This document shows positions 8,018 through 15,269 of a stretch of DNA of 64,000 bases, one piece after another. This DNA comes from Chryseobacterium wanjuense. GTDB lineage: Bacteria > Bacteroidota > Bacteroidia > Flavobacteriales > Weeksellaceae. The stretch is taken from positions 930,001 to 994,000 of the forward strand of contig NZ_FOIU01000001.1 of assembly GCF_900111495.1 (NCBI RefSeq), written 5' to 3'. The translations under genes and the position numbers were made by a program. Below the pieces are notes generated by a model, which was given only the letters and a program-made list of their open reading frames with translations, made no database searches and was not told the DNA's origin. Position 1 is the first letter of the stretch. Each line of letters opens with the position of its first letter.

Positions 8018-9631
8018 ATGATTCACAACTATGTCATAATATCAATCGCGGTGTTATTGTCTGTGATGATATTGGTAATGATAGGACAAAAACTGAGAGT
8101 TGCTTATCCGATTTTCCTGGTAATTGCAGGGCTTCTGATAAGTCTAATTCCTGGAATGCCACATATTGAAATAGAACCGGATTTGGTATTCCTGATTTTC
8201 CTTCCGCCGATCTTATTTGAAGCGGCGTGGTTTACCTCATGGCAGGATTTTCATAAATGGAGAAAACAGATCTTTTCGATGGCTTTCGGATTGGTGTTCC
8301 TTACCTCAATGGTCGTAGCTTACCTTTCATCATCGATTATTCCGGGACTTACGGTCGCGATGGGATTTTTATTGGGAGGAGTAAATTCTCCGCCGGATGC
8401 GGTTGCCGCTACTTCAGTATTAAAACACATGAAAATTCCGAAAAAGATCACAACAATTTTGGAAGGTGAAAGTTTGATCAACGATGCATCGAGTTTAATT
8501 GTATTTAAATTTGCCTTAGCCGCAGTGATTTCCGGGCAATTTATTTTCGGGGAAGCCGTGAAAGATTTCTTTTCAATGGCGATCGGAGGAATTGCGGTGG
8601 GAGTCGGATCCGGACTTCTTTTCGGAACATTACTGAAAATTATTCCGTCAAATTCTAATATTGATACCATTATTACATTAATAGTTCCTTATGTGATGTA
8701 CGTTGCAGCAGAACATTTTCACTTTTCTGGGGTATTGTCAGTGGTTACGGGAGGTTTGTTGATGTCTTACAATTCACACTGTTACCTGAGCCATACTTCA
8801 AGGATCCAATCGGGAAATGTCTGGAGTGTCCTGATCTTCCTGATGAATACGATTATTTTCATCCTCATCGGCCTGGAATTACCTGTTGTAGTGGCAGCCA
8901 TGAAAGATTACACCATTACGGAAGGGATTTTTTACAGCATTGTGATTGGCGGAGCCATTATTTTCACAAGAATTCTGTACAGTTATGCCCTGATGTATTT
9001 CCCAAGATTTTGTTCAAAAGAGATACGGCTTAAAACCCCGAAACCGGATTGGCGGGAGCCGTTCATCATCAGTTTTGCGGCGATGAGGGGAGTGGTGTCT
9101 TTGGCAGCAGCATTGTCGATTCCTGCATTTCTCCCGAATGGTGAAGCGTTTCCGCATAGAAATATCATTTTATTCGTAACTTTCGTTATTATATTGATAA
9201 CTTTAGTCGGACAAGGACTGTTATTAACCCCAATTTTAAAATTATTAAAAATAGACGATGCCGGAAGCGAACTTCCCGAAGAAAAACAGGAGGTGATCTT
9301 AATGAGAAAGCTGAAGGAAACGGCTTTACAGAAATTAGACTCGGATTTTTCGGAGCTGGCACAAAGAAACAGTCTTGTACAGCACCAGAAACACAAGCTG
9401 GAAAATGAGATGATGATGATGGCGGATAAAGCCCAATGTATGGCTTCTACAGGAGATTATGTAACGGCGATGAGTGAAAATAAAGACGTAATGCGGCAGG
9501 TCATCCAGGCGCAGCGAAACGAACTTCACCGCCTAAAGCGTGAGAAGATTTTTGATGATCATGTGATGAGAACCATCGAAATGCAGCTTGATTTTGATGA
9601 AGCAAAGATTACGGGATTCTCGCATGGATAG
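8018..9631 (+). CDS. CPA1 family Na+/H+ antiporter
   Basis: 537 residues: about 12 membrane helices to residue ~415, then a charged cytosolic tail (~120 residues) with coiled-coil character. 'GGVNSPPDAVAATSVL' (Asp127) and 'EGESLINDASSL' (Asn155-Asp156) are the ion-binding elements of CPA1 exchangers, with the ND motif of electroneutral members. 'AMRGVVSLAAALSIP' is also diagnostic. It exchanges protons for Na+ or K+ at the inner membrane. The tail could be regulatory; no nucleotide-binding fold is visible in it. Confidence 0.93.
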   Translation: MIHNYVIISIAVLLSVMILVMIGQKLRVAYPIFLVIAGLLISLIPGMPHIEIEPDLVFLIFLPPILFEAAWFTSWQDFHKWRKQIFSMAFGLVFLTSMVVAYLSSSIIPGLTVAMGFLLGGVNSPPDAVAATSVLKHMKIPKKITTILEGESLINDASSLIVFKFALAAVISGQFIFGEAVKDFFSMAIGGIAVGVGSGLLFGTLLKIIPSNSNIDTIITLIVPYVMYVAAEHFHFSGVLSVVTGGLLMSYNSHCYLSHTSRIQSGNVWSVLIFLMNTIIFILIGLELPVVVAAMKDYTITEGIFYSIVIGGAIIFTRILYSYALMYFPRFCSKEIRLKTPKPDWREPFIISFAAMRGVVSLAAALSIPAFLPNGEAFPHRNIILFVTFVIILITLVGQGLLLTPILKLLKIDDAGSELPEEKQEVILMRKLKETALQKLDSDFSELAQRNSLVQHQKHKLENEMMMMADKAQCMASTGDYVTAMSENKDVMRQVIQAQRNELHRLKREKIFDDHVMRTIEMQLDFDEAKITGFSHG

Positions 9632-9644
9632 TGAAATGTTCAGC

Positions 9645-9672
9645 TTGTCATTGAGAACGGAGTGAAGAATCT
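9645..9672 (+). repeat. 'TTGTCATTGAGAACGGAGTGAAGAATCT' intergenic repeat
   Basis: Member of the widespread GTCATxxTGAGCxxxGTCGAAGAATCT-type family; other versions occur at 32069-32095, 38014-38040 and 54851-54876. It lies between the antiporter gene and the SRPBCC gene. Confidence 0.55.
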
Positions 9673-9735
9673 ACTGAAGTGAAATTGTGATTAAATTATA
9701 AGCTTCAATAATTTTAATTAAAAAAAACATCAAAT

Positions 9736-10167
9736 ATGAGCAACCCAATTATCGTTGAATACAAAGTAAATGCACCCATCGAACGGGTTTGGAAGGCATT
9801 AACCGACAAAACCGAAATGAGATCCTGGTATTTTGATATTCCGGATTTTGAATTGGAAACCGGAAAAGTTTTTAATTTTTATGAGCCTGGAGACGAAAAA
9901 AAATATCATCATCAGGCGGAAGTTGTTGAAATTATTCCTGAACAGAAATTAAAGCACACCTGGACATATCCTGAGTTTTCAAATGAAAAAACAATGGTAA
10001 CCTGGGAACTTCAGCCGCAAGGAAACGAAACATTGGTCAAATTAACTCATGATGGTATTGATAATTTCAGTGATCTGGGTGAAAATTTTTCACAAAATGC
10101 ATTTACGGAAGGCTGGAACGGAATTATTGGGCAAAGCTTGAAGCCGTATTTGGAAAATAAATCTTAA
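9736..10167 (+). CDS. SRPBCC family protein (AHSA1-like)
   Basis: 143 residues, one Aha1/CalC-like START domain without signal peptide. It begins 'VEYKVNAPIERVWKALTDKTEMRSWYFD', the standard opening strand and helix, and ends with 'GWNGIIGQSLKPYLE', the long C-terminal helix that closes the pocket. Cytosolic, with an unknown hydrophobic ligand. It is followed after 42 bases by a VOC gene; such SRPBCC/VOC pairs are common in flavobacteria and are often annotated as detoxification genes without proof. Confidence 0.85.
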   Translation: MSNPIIVEYKVNAPIERVWKALTDKTEMRSWYFDIPDFELETGKVFNFYEPGDEKKYHHQAEVVEIIPEQKLKHTWTYPEFSNEKTMVTWELQPQGNETLVKLTHDGIDNFSDLGENFSQNAFTEGWNGIIGQSLKPYLENKS

Positions 10168-10209
10168 TGGTTTAAAACAAATAATATTTCAATTAAAAAT
10201 AAATAAATA

Positions 10210-10593
10210 ATGACCAAATTCACGTCCCTCCGTCCGGTTTTATGGACAGAAAGATTGGATGAAACCATTGGATTTTACACCCAGTTTCTCGGTTTTATTT
10301 TACAGGAAAAAAATGACGACTGGCAATGGGCATCACTTGAAAAAGACGGTGTACAGATCATGCTTTCCAAACCGAATGAAATTGAAAATTTTAACGGAAT
10401 TGGCTTTACAGGTTCATTTTATTTTAATGTAAATAATGTCGACGAGCTCTGGGAAGATTTGAAAACAAAGGCGAAAATCTGCTACGAAATCGAGACTTTT
10501 GACTGGGAAATGAGGGAGTTTGCGATCTATGACAACAACGGTTATATATTACAATTTGGTCAACATATTAACGAAATTAGCAAAGCGGAATAA
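10210..10593 (+). CDS. VOC family, bleomycin-resistance-like protein
   Basis: 127 residues. 'WTERLDETIGFYTQFLGFILQEKND' and the closing 'FAIYDNNGYILQFGQHI' match the two halves of a small VOC protein of the bleomycin-binding type, which dimerise to sequester or convert a small molecule. There is no adjacent export or kinase gene that would point to drug resistance, so the ligand is open. Probably co-transcribed with the SRPBCC gene upstream. Confidence 0.82.
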   Translation: MTKFTSLRPVLWTERLDETIGFYTQFLGFILQEKNDDWQWASLEKDGVQIMLSKPNEIENFNGIGFTGSFYFNVNNVDELWEDLKTKAKICYEIETFDWEMREFAIYDNNGYILQFGQHINEISKAE

Positions 10594-10628
10594 AATTTGC
10601 TAATTTTGGGGAAATATTTAGAAATTCA

Positions 10629-11651
10629 ATGAAAAAAAATATTATAGCAGGTTTTGCAGCAGTTTTGTTGTTGGCTTCTTGTAAAAATGATAAGAAGGTT
10701 CTCGATTCTTTAGCAGACTATAATAACTCAATGGAGCAGAAAGGGTATCATTTTGGAGATAAACTGGCACTGCCAAAAGAAGTTACAGATGATGCAGCAA
10801 GCATTACAATCAGTTTTGGAGATAAAGAAACTTCAAATTTAACGATTGATCCTAAATTCTTTACACTGGGAGACAATGCCGTAACTTTTAATGTCAAAAC
10901 AAAAGGTGGCGAAACGCTTACTCAGGACGCAACCATCAATGTTTTTGCAAAAAATCCTGAAAAAAATATTGCTTATCAAGTCGTAGCCGAATATCCGCAT
11001 GATCCGAAGAATTTCGTGCAGGGTTTCCAGATTGAAGGGAATACCATCTACGAAAGTGATGGACAGAACGGTTCTTCACAGATTTTAAAATATACATTGG
11101 GAACCACAACCCCGTTAGCTTCTACCAAACAGGCTCAGGAAGATTTTTCTGAAGGAAGCACAATTGTCGGGGATAAAGTTTATCAATTGACCTGGCAAAG
11201 TAAAAAAGGTTACATTTATGATAAAAATTCATTAAAATTATTAAAAGAATTCCCATATCCGAATGTACTGGGTGAAGGTTGGGGCTTAACCTACGACGGT
11301 AAAGACCTGATCGCATCCGACGGAAGCAAATTATTATATTTCCTTGATCCGAACAATCCTTCAAAATTGGTGAAATATATTGCTGTTGCAGGAAGTTCTC
11401 AGGCTTACGATCAACTGAACGAGCTTGAATATCACAACGGATTTATCTACGCAAACGTTTGGCAAAAACCGATTATCTTAAAAATAGATCCTGCAAATGG
11501 AGAAGTTGTCGGCACATTTGATTTCACAGATATTGCAAAACAAAATACAAAAGGAAGTGACGATGTACTCAACGGAATTGCTTTCAAAGGAGATAATATG
11601 CTGGTGACGGGGAAAAACTGGTCGAAGATTTATGAAGTTGCGATCAAATAA
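10629..11651 (+). CDS. glutaminyl-peptide cyclotransferase, lipoprotein
   Basis: 340 residues. Signal peptide with lipobox LLASC (Cys18), then a linker to ~residue 110 and a beta-propeller of the plant/bacterial glutamine cyclotransferase family: 'HDPKNFVQGFQIEGNTIYESDG', 'EGWGLTYDGKDLIASDGS', 'LNELEYHNGFIYANVW' and 'LNGIAFKGDNMLVTGKNW' are its conserved blocks. The enzyme turns N-terminal Gln into pyroglutamate. In Bacteroidetes many exported proteins begin with Gln after signal cleavage, and fourteen here do. A TAATTTTG box lies at 10601-10608, 20 bases before the ATG. Confidence 0.88.
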   Translation: MKKNIIAGFAAVLLLASCKNDKKVLDSLADYNNSMEQKGYHFGDKLALPKEVTDDAASITISFGDKETSNLTIDPKFFTLGDNAVTFNVKTKGGETLTQDATINVFAKNPEKNIAYQVVAEYPHDPKNFVQGFQIEGNTIYESDGQNGSSQILKYTLGTTTPLASTKQAQEDFSEGSTIVGDKVYQLTWQSKKGYIYDKNSLKLLKEFPYPNVLGEGWGLTYDGKDLIASDGSKLLYFLDPNNPSKLVKYIAVAGSSQAYDQLNELEYHNGFIYANVWQKPIILKIDPANGEVVGTFDFTDIAKQNTKGSDDVLNGIAFKGDNMLVTGKNWSKIYEVAIK

Positions 11652-11701
11652 TTAAAATGCATCACAATTTCTATTGAAAATAAAATAAAATGGTAAATTG
11701 G

Positions 11702-11724
11702 TAGCGTTCCTTTTGGGAGCGCTA
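11702..11724 (+). other. hairpin with overlapping promoter-like sequence
   Basis: Nine-pair stem tagcgttcc / ggagcgcta, loop ttttg. No proper T run follows. TTG at 11698-11700, 22 bases, then TATCTTTA (11723-11730) resembles a flavobacterial promoter for the gene starting at 11748, so the hairpin may be regulatory or a weak terminator of the cyclase gene. Confidence 0.4.
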
Positions 11725-11747
11725 TCTTTAGTAATTTAAGTAAAAAT

Positions 11748-12728
11748 TTGAGAATATTACACATTATATTTATACTGATTTTCTGTTCGTTATCTGCACA
11801 GAAACTCCTTCCTTTAGATACTTTAAAGCTTAAAGGAACGGTAGATATGCTTGCCGACGATTATGGAAATCTGTACCTCTATACCAATAAAAATTTCAGT
11901 TTTACGAAGTATGATTCTTTAGGGAAACAGATCGGGAAAATGATGCTTACGGTTCCGTATAAAGTTCAGAGCGTGCAAAATCCTTTGAGCGTTCCTTTAT
12001 TTTCTGAAAATGCCCAGGAACTAAAATTCGTAGATCAAAATCTGAACGAAATTCAGCGTGTGGATTTTAAGCAGAAATTTGGATTTATTAAAATGGCGTA
12101 TGCCGAAGATCTTCAGCAGTTATGGTTGTTGGACGACAGTACAAAACGTCTGATTCAATACAACTTCAGGAACGAGACGACCATTAATTCTTATCCTTTT
12201 GATGCAAGTTTTGACGATCTGATGGATCTTTTGGTGTATGAAAATAAGGTGTATATTTTAACAAGAACTTACATCAGGGTGTATTCATTAAAATTTGAAA
12301 AAATCTTTGAAGCCCCGATTGATAAAGGAAAACGTTTCAGAAGAGAAAATGAATTTATTTTGGTAATTACCAACAATTCGATTTTAAAATACGTTCCTGA
12401 AAAAGAAATGGTGAAAATTTTTGATGATCCCGATGCACAAATTGTGGATAAAAACACCCTTTCTTATTTTGAAATCAAAGCCAACAACGTTTATCTTTAC
12501 AACCTCGAAACAAGTAAAGAAACTCAACCTAAAACAGATCCGCAGCCGGAACAAAAAACTACCGAAAAAGAAGTAGAAAAAGTAGAAGAGAAAACTGCAG
12601 AACCGGATAGCCCGGAAGGAAAGCTGGAAAAAAAGACGAAGGAAATAGAAAATGATAATCCGGCCAAAAGCTCTCTGCAAAATCTGATTGAAGATGCTTC
12701 GGAAGTGCAGTCTGCAGGGGTTCAGTGA
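11748..12728 (+). CDS. secreted protein of unknown function, probable TTG start
   Basis: 326 residues. The start is read as TTG at 11748 because the next in-frame ATG would remove the evident signal peptide (RILHIIFILIFCSLSA before Gln). The mature part has repeating strands of propeller type ('YGNLYLYTNKNFSFTKYDS', 'VYENKVYILTRTYIRVYSL', 'KANNVYLYNLE'). Residues ~245-326 are a low-complexity Lys/Glu/Pro-rich tail. No family is recognised with certainty. The deoxynucleoside kinase gene begins 28 bases after the stop and is probably in the same operon. Confidence 0.65.
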   Translation: MRILHIIFILIFCSLSAQKLLPLDTLKLKGTVDMLADDYGNLYLYTNKNFSFTKYDSLGKQIGKMMLTVPYKVQSVQNPLSVPLFSENAQELKFVDQNLNEIQRVDFKQKFGFIKMAYAEDLQQLWLLDDSTKRLIQYNFRNETTINSYPFDASFDDLMDLLVYENKVYILTRTYIRVYSLKFEKIFEAPIDKGKRFRRENEFILVITNNSILKYVPEKEMVKIFDDPDAQIVDKNTLSYFEIKANNVYLYNLETSKETQPKTDPQPEQKTTEKEVEKVEEKTAEPDSPEGKLEKKTKEIENDNPAKSSLQNLIEDASEVQSAGVQ

Positions 12729-12756
12729 AAAATCAAAAACATACCAAGGGAAAAAT

Positions 12757-13371
12757 ATGCACATTGCGGTTACAGGAAATATTGGGGCAGGAAAAACTAC
12801 ATTAACGACGATGCTGGCCAAGCATTACGGATGGGATGCTCAGTTTGAAGATGTAGATCACAATCCTTATCTGGAGGACTTTTATGCGGATATGAGCAAA
12901 TGGAGTTTTGCTTTACAGATTTATTTTCTGGGAAGCAGATTCCGACAGGTAAAAGAGATCAGAGAAAGCGGAAAAAGTATTATCCAGGATCGTACGATCT
13001 ACGAAGACGCTCATATTTTTGCGGAAAACCTGAATGATATGGGTCTGCTTTCGGACAGGGATTTTAATAATTATGCATCTGTGTTTAGTTTGATGAAATC
13101 TTTCGTTTCTGCGCCGGATTTATTGATTTATCTTAAATCTGATGTTCCTAATCTGGTTAAAAAGATTTACAAAAGAGGCCGTGAATATGAAGCGTCCATC
13201 AGTATTGAATATCTTTCAAAATTGAATCAGAAATATGAAAAGTGGATTTCCGATTATACCGAAGGGAAACTGCTGATTATTGAAGTTGATGATCTGGATT
13301 TCGTTGAAAAGCCTGAGGATTTTGGATTCATTTTAGAAAAAATAGAAGCGGAACTGAATGGTTTGTTTTAA
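12757..13371 (+). CDS. deoxynucleoside kinase
   Basis: 204 residues from ATG 12757; the frame is open further upstream, but that part overlaps the preceding gene and lies outside the family. P-loop 'GNIGAGKTT' (7-15), substrate/base motif 'QDRTIYEDAHIF' (the DRS-like element) and LID 'RGREYEASISIEYL' are those of deoxyadenosine/deoxyguanosine-type kinases. It phosphorylates deoxynucleosides in the cytosol for dNTP salvage. Which base it prefers cannot be decided from these motifs. Confidence 0.88.
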   Translation: MHIAVTGNIGAGKTTLTTMLAKHYGWDAQFEDVDHNPYLEDFYADMSKWSFALQIYFLGSRFRQVKEIRESGKSIIQDRTIYEDAHIFAENLNDMGLLSDRDFNNYASVFSLMKSFVSAPDLLIYLKSDVPNLVKKIYKRGREYEASISIEYLSKLNQKYEKWISDYTEGKLLIIEVDDLDFVEKPEDFGFILEKIEAELNGLF

Positions 13372-13416
13372 CAAAGATTTAGTATAAATTAAGGTTTTCA
13401 TAACTTGATTTCTTTC

Positions 13417-13424
13417 TAACTTTG
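13417..13424 (+). promoter_or_regulatory. flavobacterial -7 box TAACTTTG
   Basis: Perfect TAnnTTTG match 36 bases before the ATG of the ArsC-like gene. No well-spaced TTG lies upstream. Confidence 0.45.
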
Positions 13425-13460
13425 TTTAGGACGAGTTTTAATTTTTAAATACAATTAAAA

Positions 13461-13811
13461 ATGTTAGTTAAAGTTTTACATAACGGAAATTGTTCCAAGT
13501 CGAATGCGGTTTTGGAATATCTGGACGAGAATGGAGTACCATTTGAGATCATTAATATGGTGGAAGATCCGTTGAGTATCCTGGAAATTAAAACTGTTTT
13601 AAAAAAACTGAATCAAAGTGTTTTTCACATCATCAGAAAAACAGAAAAATTATATCTTGAAAATTTTGCGAGTAAAAATTTATCCGAAGAAGAATGGATA
13701 AAGATCTTATCTGAAAACCCTTCACTCATCCAAAGACCTATTCTTATTAAAGGTTCTGTGGCGATGTTGGGAAGACCGATAGAGAATGTCAAGTATTTTA
13801 TCGAAAAATAA
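13461..13811 (+). CDS. ArsC/Spx-family (arsenate reductase-like) protein
   Basis: 116 residues with a thioredoxin-like ArsC fold. It starts 'VLHNGNCSKSNAVLEYLDE' with Cys11 at the redox position, and has 'EEWIKILSENPSLIQRPIL', the block holding the conserved Arg of ArsC and YffB proteins, then 'GRPIENVKYFI'. No arsenic genes are nearby, so arsenate reduction is only one possibility; a general thiol-linked reductase or regulator is equally likely. Ends at a bidirectional terminator. Confidence 0.83.
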   Translation: MLVKVLHNGNCSKSNAVLEYLDENGVPFEIINMVEDPLSILEIKTVLKKLNQSVFHIIRKTEKLYLENFASKNLSEEEWIKILSENPSLIQRPILIKGSVAMLGRPIENVKYFIEK

Positions 13812-13832
13812 TAAGCATTAAAAATCTAAACT

Positions 13833-13860
13833 AAAAAGTCAGCGGTAAAGCTGACTTTTT
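13833..13860. terminator. bidirectional terminator between ArsC-like and DUF493 genes
   Basis: Stem aaaaagtcagc / gctgacttttt with loop ggtaaa gives T runs on both strands, serving the two convergent genes. Confidence 0.88.
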
Positions 13861-13866
13861 GTTTTT

Positions 13867-14172
13867 TTACAATAGAATAACTCCTTCTATTTTTGCTACT
13901 TCTTTATAAATATTTACCACCTGATTGGCATCCAAAACAAATGCATTGATATTGCAGGCCGTATATTTTCCGTTTTTGCTTTCGCGGTTTCCCAATGTAA
14001 ATTTGATACCGTCGAAAACCCTGTAAATTTCCGTAAGTTTCGACTGATCCGTCGGAATGATAAATTTGAATAAATAATCTTCCGGAAAATCGTGGTGATC
14101 TTCCAGTTTCTCCCTCAAAGAATTGTAGAAATCTTCGGGGCTCGCGTGTTGATTTCCTTGTAATATATCCAT
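13867..14172 (-). CDS. DUF493 (YbeD-like) protein
   Basis: 101 residues. 'FYNSLREKLEDHHDFPEDYLFKFIIP' near residue 16 and the central 'SKNGKYTACNINAFVLDANQVVNIYKEV' match DUF493, a small ferredoxin-like alpha/beta domain resembling the regulatory (allosteric) domain of metabolic enzymes. In enterobacteria ybeD sits beside lipB; here it lies 42 bases after a DUF4197 gene on the same strand. Function unknown, cytosolic. Confidence 0.85.
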   Translation of the reverse strand: MDILQGNQHASPEDFYNSLREKLEDHHDFPEDYLFKFIIPTDQSKLTEIYRVFDGIKFTLGNRESKNGKYTACNINAFVLDANQVVNIYKEVAKIEGVILL

Positions 14173-14214
14173 CTACAAATTTTAAAAATATATATAAATA
14201 TAACGAAAATTTTT

Positions 14215-14892
14215 CTATTTTCCAAGTGGTCCCAGAAGAGCCTTGGAGTTTTGCTGTTCGTAATCTTCGATAATATTAAACATTCCGTTTACCAGTTGTT
14301 CTGAGGCGAGTTGGCTCAAACCACCTGCATTTACGCTAGTCTTATTTCCACCTAACAAACTTCCCAGTAGATTGCTTCCTGACAAAGCGGTGTTGATGCT
14401 TTTTACGATCCCGTATTTATTCAGCTGTTCATCTACTTTCGGAGCAATTGCCGCGATAAGCTGTTGGGAAGTTTTTTCTTTCAGAATAAGGGTTGCCGTT
14501 CCTTTTTCACCCTGGATGATTCTTGTTACGTCCTGTGCGTTCAAAGTATTCACCGCATTCACTAAAATCGGTTTTGAAATATTGACTGTATACACAGCGG
14601 CGTCTGCAATATATTCTCTTTCTTTTGCCACCAAAGACGGAGCTACTTTTTCCAACATAGAGTTGATGTCTCTAAGCTGCTTCGGAAGGGCTTTGTCAAC
14701 CATATTATTTTGAAGGAATGCCTGTTTATTGCTGTAAATATTCACTCCTTTATCAATCCCATTCAAAAGAAATTTTTTGATAATTGATAAACCCAGGTCT
14801 GTTGTCGCCAGTGTAGTGCAAGATTGCATTGTCGTATTGATAACAGCTCCTGTCCCGATAAGTAAGGCTGCAGCGATGATGTATTTTTTCAT
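14215..14892 (-). CDS. DUF4197 exported protein
   Basis: 225 residues. N-terminal signal with a hydrophobic stretch (to residue ~20) and 'MQSCTT', a possible lipobox Cys though it lies late. The mature part is almost all alpha-helical: 'DLGLSIIKKFLLNGIDKGVN', 'RDINSMLEKVAPSLVAKE' and 'EQLNKYGIVKSIN' are DUF4197 patterns. Role unknown; found in the periplasm of many Gram-negatives. Its promoter matches the flavobacterial consensus. A DUF493 gene follows and is probably co-transcribed. Confidence 0.83.
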   Translation of the reverse strand: MKKYIIAAALLIGTGAVINTTMQSCTTLATTDLGLSIIKKFLLNGIDKGVNIYSNKQAFLQNNMVDKALPKQLRDINSMLEKVAPSLVAKEREYIADAAVYTVNISKPILVNAVNTLNAQDVTRIIQGEKGTATLILKEKTSQQLIAAIAPKVDEQLNKYGIVKSINTALSGSNLLGSLLGGNKTSVNAGGLSQLASEQLVNGMFNIIEDYEQQNSKALLGPLGK

Positions 14893-14931
14893 TGATATAT
14901 ATTAAACGATTATAGTTTCCAAATAACGAAC

Positions 14932-14962
14932 CAAATTTAACCACAATATTCATTTTAACAAA
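14932..14962 (-). promoter_or_regulatory. flavobacterial promoter TTTG-N19-TAAATTTG for DUF4197
   Basis: On the minus strand TTTG (14962-14959) is followed after 19 bases by TAAATTTG (14939-14932), an exact match to the Bacteroidetes primary sigma consensus. The ATG is 40 bases downstream. Confidence 0.7.
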
Positions 14963-15157
14963 ATATTAAAAGTTATTGGGCTTTATTGGGTGATTTTATT
15001 AGTAAAATGTTAGGAAAAGCTATTTCATTTTTTTATTTAAAATATGGTTAACATTAATGAAGAATTGTTAAATTTTTATTTTCATTAATTTTTTTCTTAT
15101 TAAGTGGTGTTTTTGTAGAATTTTTAAGAAATATTAACTATATTACATATAATTTTA

Positions 15158-15165
15158 TAATTTTG
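15158..15165 (+). promoter_or_regulatory. -7 box TAATTTTG upstream of susC
   Basis: Perfect TAnnTTTG match about 105 bases before the SusC ATG. The 377-base gap 14893-15269 also holds the divergent DUF4197 promoter; the remainder is AT-rich leader with no other recognised element, and no hybrid two-component or anti-sigma gene adjoins. Confidence 0.5.
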
Positions 15166-15269
15166 GCTAATGTCTTTTTTTGAGATAAAGAAAGTATTTC
15201 AAAAGCTGGTATACAAAAGGGGTTACAGCCAACCTCAAATAAGTGATTGTACGAATAAAATTAAACTAT

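Noticed and set aside
12688..12756. N-terminal extension of the deoxynucleoside kinase frame
   Set aside because: It overlaps the end of the previous gene in another frame, and the P-loop begins at the usual distance from ATG 12757.
12384..12821. 145-codon minus-strand frame, Phe-rich
   Set aside because: It is the antisense reading of the Lys/Glu-rich tail at 11748-12728 and crosses into the kinase gene.
13461..13811. Arsenic resistance operon
   Set aside because: ArsC-like protein only; no arsR, arsB/acr3 or arsM is adjacent.
15243..15269. GTG start for SusC
   Set aside because: It would put nine residues before an otherwise normal signal peptide starting at ATG 15270.
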